6,824 bases of DNA from an uncultured Lachnospiraceae bacterium (GTDB lineage Bacteria; Bacillota; Clostridia; Lachnospirales; Lachnospiraceae): the NCBI GenBank assembly GCA_902797785.1, contig CADBUD010000122.1:1-6824 (forward strand). Direction: 5' to 3'. The notes beneath the pieces were generated by a model. It ran no database searches and was not told the DNA's origin. It saw only the letters and a list, made by a program, of their open reading frames with translations. A program made the position numbers and the translations under genes. This document shows, in pieces, positions 5,842 to 6,824 of the stretch; position 1 is the stretch's first letter; each line of letters opens with the position of its first letter.

Positions 5842-6824
5842 AGAGTTACAAATAGCATGATCATAGGAAATTCGAAGACAAACATAAACTTAAATAAAAC
5901 CAGTGTGGATTTTTATAACACCCAGATGTCAAATCAGAAGAAAATCACACGTGCATCAGACGATCCGGTGGTAGCAATACGTTCTCTGAGGCTTGCATCA
6001 GAATTAAACGAGCTAAATCAATATTATGAAAAAAACATTCCGGATGCAAGATCCTGGCTGGAGCTGACCGAAGATGCGCTGGAAAACATGAAATCCCTAG
6101 TAACAGAGATCAATACCCAGTGTGTATATGGCTCCAACGATCCGTTGGAAACAGAGGACAGAGAAGCAATTTTGGAAAATTTAAAGAAGCTCCGCGATCA
6201 AATTTATGAAGAAGGAAACGCCAGCTATGCCGGCAGAAATCTTTTTACCGGATACAAGACCACGAAAACGCTGACCTTTACCAAGGATGAAACAAACGTA
6301 CACTATGAAATAACAGAGAATTTCAAGGCGACGGACATACAGGAATCGACCTATGTTTCCAAGGAAATGAGCATTGACCGGAACCAGCTGGAAGAAATCG
6401 CTGAAAAAGATATGCCGACAGATAACAATATTTATAGAATCCGTCTTTCCTATGGAAGCCTGGATACGACACAGGAAAAGCTGGTATTGGCAGATGGATC
6501 TGAGATTCCGATTACCTACAAATCCATTAATGAAATAGAGGCAGCAGGAGGATCAAAAGATGATGCTTATCTCACCTTTGAAAGTGAAGATGATCCTTCC
6601 ATCAACTATATCCCGGAAACAGGAGAACTGATCTTAAATGAAGCTGCGCAGAAAATGATAACGTCGGTTCAGGGAAATGAGCCATTTTCTCTGACCTACG
6701 AAAAAACAGGATTCCAAAAAGGAGACATCCGTCCGGAAATGTATTTTGACTGCAAAGATATTACAGATGAAGAAAATGTCATTACATATGAAAAGAAAGC
6801 GCAGGAAATACAGTATAAAATCAG
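5839..6824 (+). CDS. flgL: Flagellar hook-associated protein FlgL (HAP3), cut by window end
   Basis: The frame is open from ATG 5839 to the last base: 328 complete codons and no stop, so this is a 5' partial gene. FlgL forms the second junction ring, between FlgK and the flagellin filament, and belongs to the flagellin superfamily. The N-terminus is diagnostic: MRVTNSM, then KKITRASDDPVVAIRSLRL (34-52), which is the flagellin/FlgL D0-D1 signature. ASYAGRNLFTGYKT (128-141) is the conserved end of the first helical domain. The region after about 145 is beta-rich and variable. GFQKGDIRPEMYFDCKDI (291-308) resembles the segment that precedes the C-terminal helices in long clostridial FlgL proteins. 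Enterobacterial FlgL has about 317 residues in total; here the C-terminal helical domain has not yet begun at 328, so the full protein is clearly longer. It starts 45 bp after the second flgK, in the same operon. Confidence 0.93.
   Translation, partial: MRVTNSMIIGNSKTNINLNKTSVDFYNTQMSNQKKITRASDDPVVAIRSLRLASELNELNQYYEKNIPDARSWLELTEDALENMKSLVTEINTQCVYGSNDPLETEDREAILENLKKLRDQIYEEGNASYAGRNLFTGYKTTKTLTFTKDETNVHYEITENFKATDIQESTYVSKEMSIDRNQLEEIAEKDMPTDNNIYRIRLSYGSLDTTQEKLVLADGSEIPITYKSINEIEAAGGSKDDAYLTFESEDDPSINYIPETGELILNEAAQKMITSVQGNEPFSLTYEKTGFQKGDIRPEMYFDCKDITDEENVITYEKKAQEIQYKI

Noticed and set aside
1..6824. CRISPR array, tRNA or rRNA, insertion sequence with transposase, defence genes
   Set aside because: No direct repeats with regular spacers, no tRNA cloverleaf recognised, and no transposase or defence domain in any frame.

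Overview
The window looks like part of a chromosome from a motile, low-GC, Gram-positive Clostridia member, most likely a Lachnospiraceae relative of Roseburia, Butyrivibrio or Eubacterium. The reasons are A+T-rich codon use, strong AGGA/GGAG-type ribosome binding sites, the form of FlgM, FlgK and FlgL, and the gene order. This placement rests on general knowledge of these families, not on a search.

Layout. Bases 1-153 hold no gene. They contain nested inverted repeats, including one copy of a roughly 60-nt palindromic element. A tatD-family metal-dependent hydrolase gene (154-939) runs on the minus strand from a good sigma-A promoter (972-999). A 299-bp divergent intergenic region follows. 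It carries a near-consensus sigma-28 promoter pointing right (1020-1046) and a long flgM leader with a 15-bp inverted repeat ending in a T tract.

The rest of the window is a late flagellar operon on the plus strand: flgM (anti-sigma-28), flgN (export chaperone), two different tandem flgK genes (hook-filament junction protein), and the first 328 codons of a long flgL, cut by the window end. The 142-bp flgN-flgK gap holds a second, degenerate copy of the palindromic element. No convincing transcription terminator is seen from flgM to the window end, so the operon probably continues; fliW and csrA often follow flgL in related bacteria.

How the genes work together. FlgM holds sigma-28 inactive until the hook-basal body is complete and FlgM can be exported. 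FlgN escorts FlgK and FlgL to the export gate. FlgK and FlgL form the junction on which the filament assembles. Having flgM behind a sigma-28 promoter would give negative feedback.

I see no wholly new multi-gene system here. The items most worth a second look are the flgM leader (inverted repeat plus an SD-ATG-GAG-TAG minigene), the dispersed hairpin element, and the duplicated, diverged flgK.
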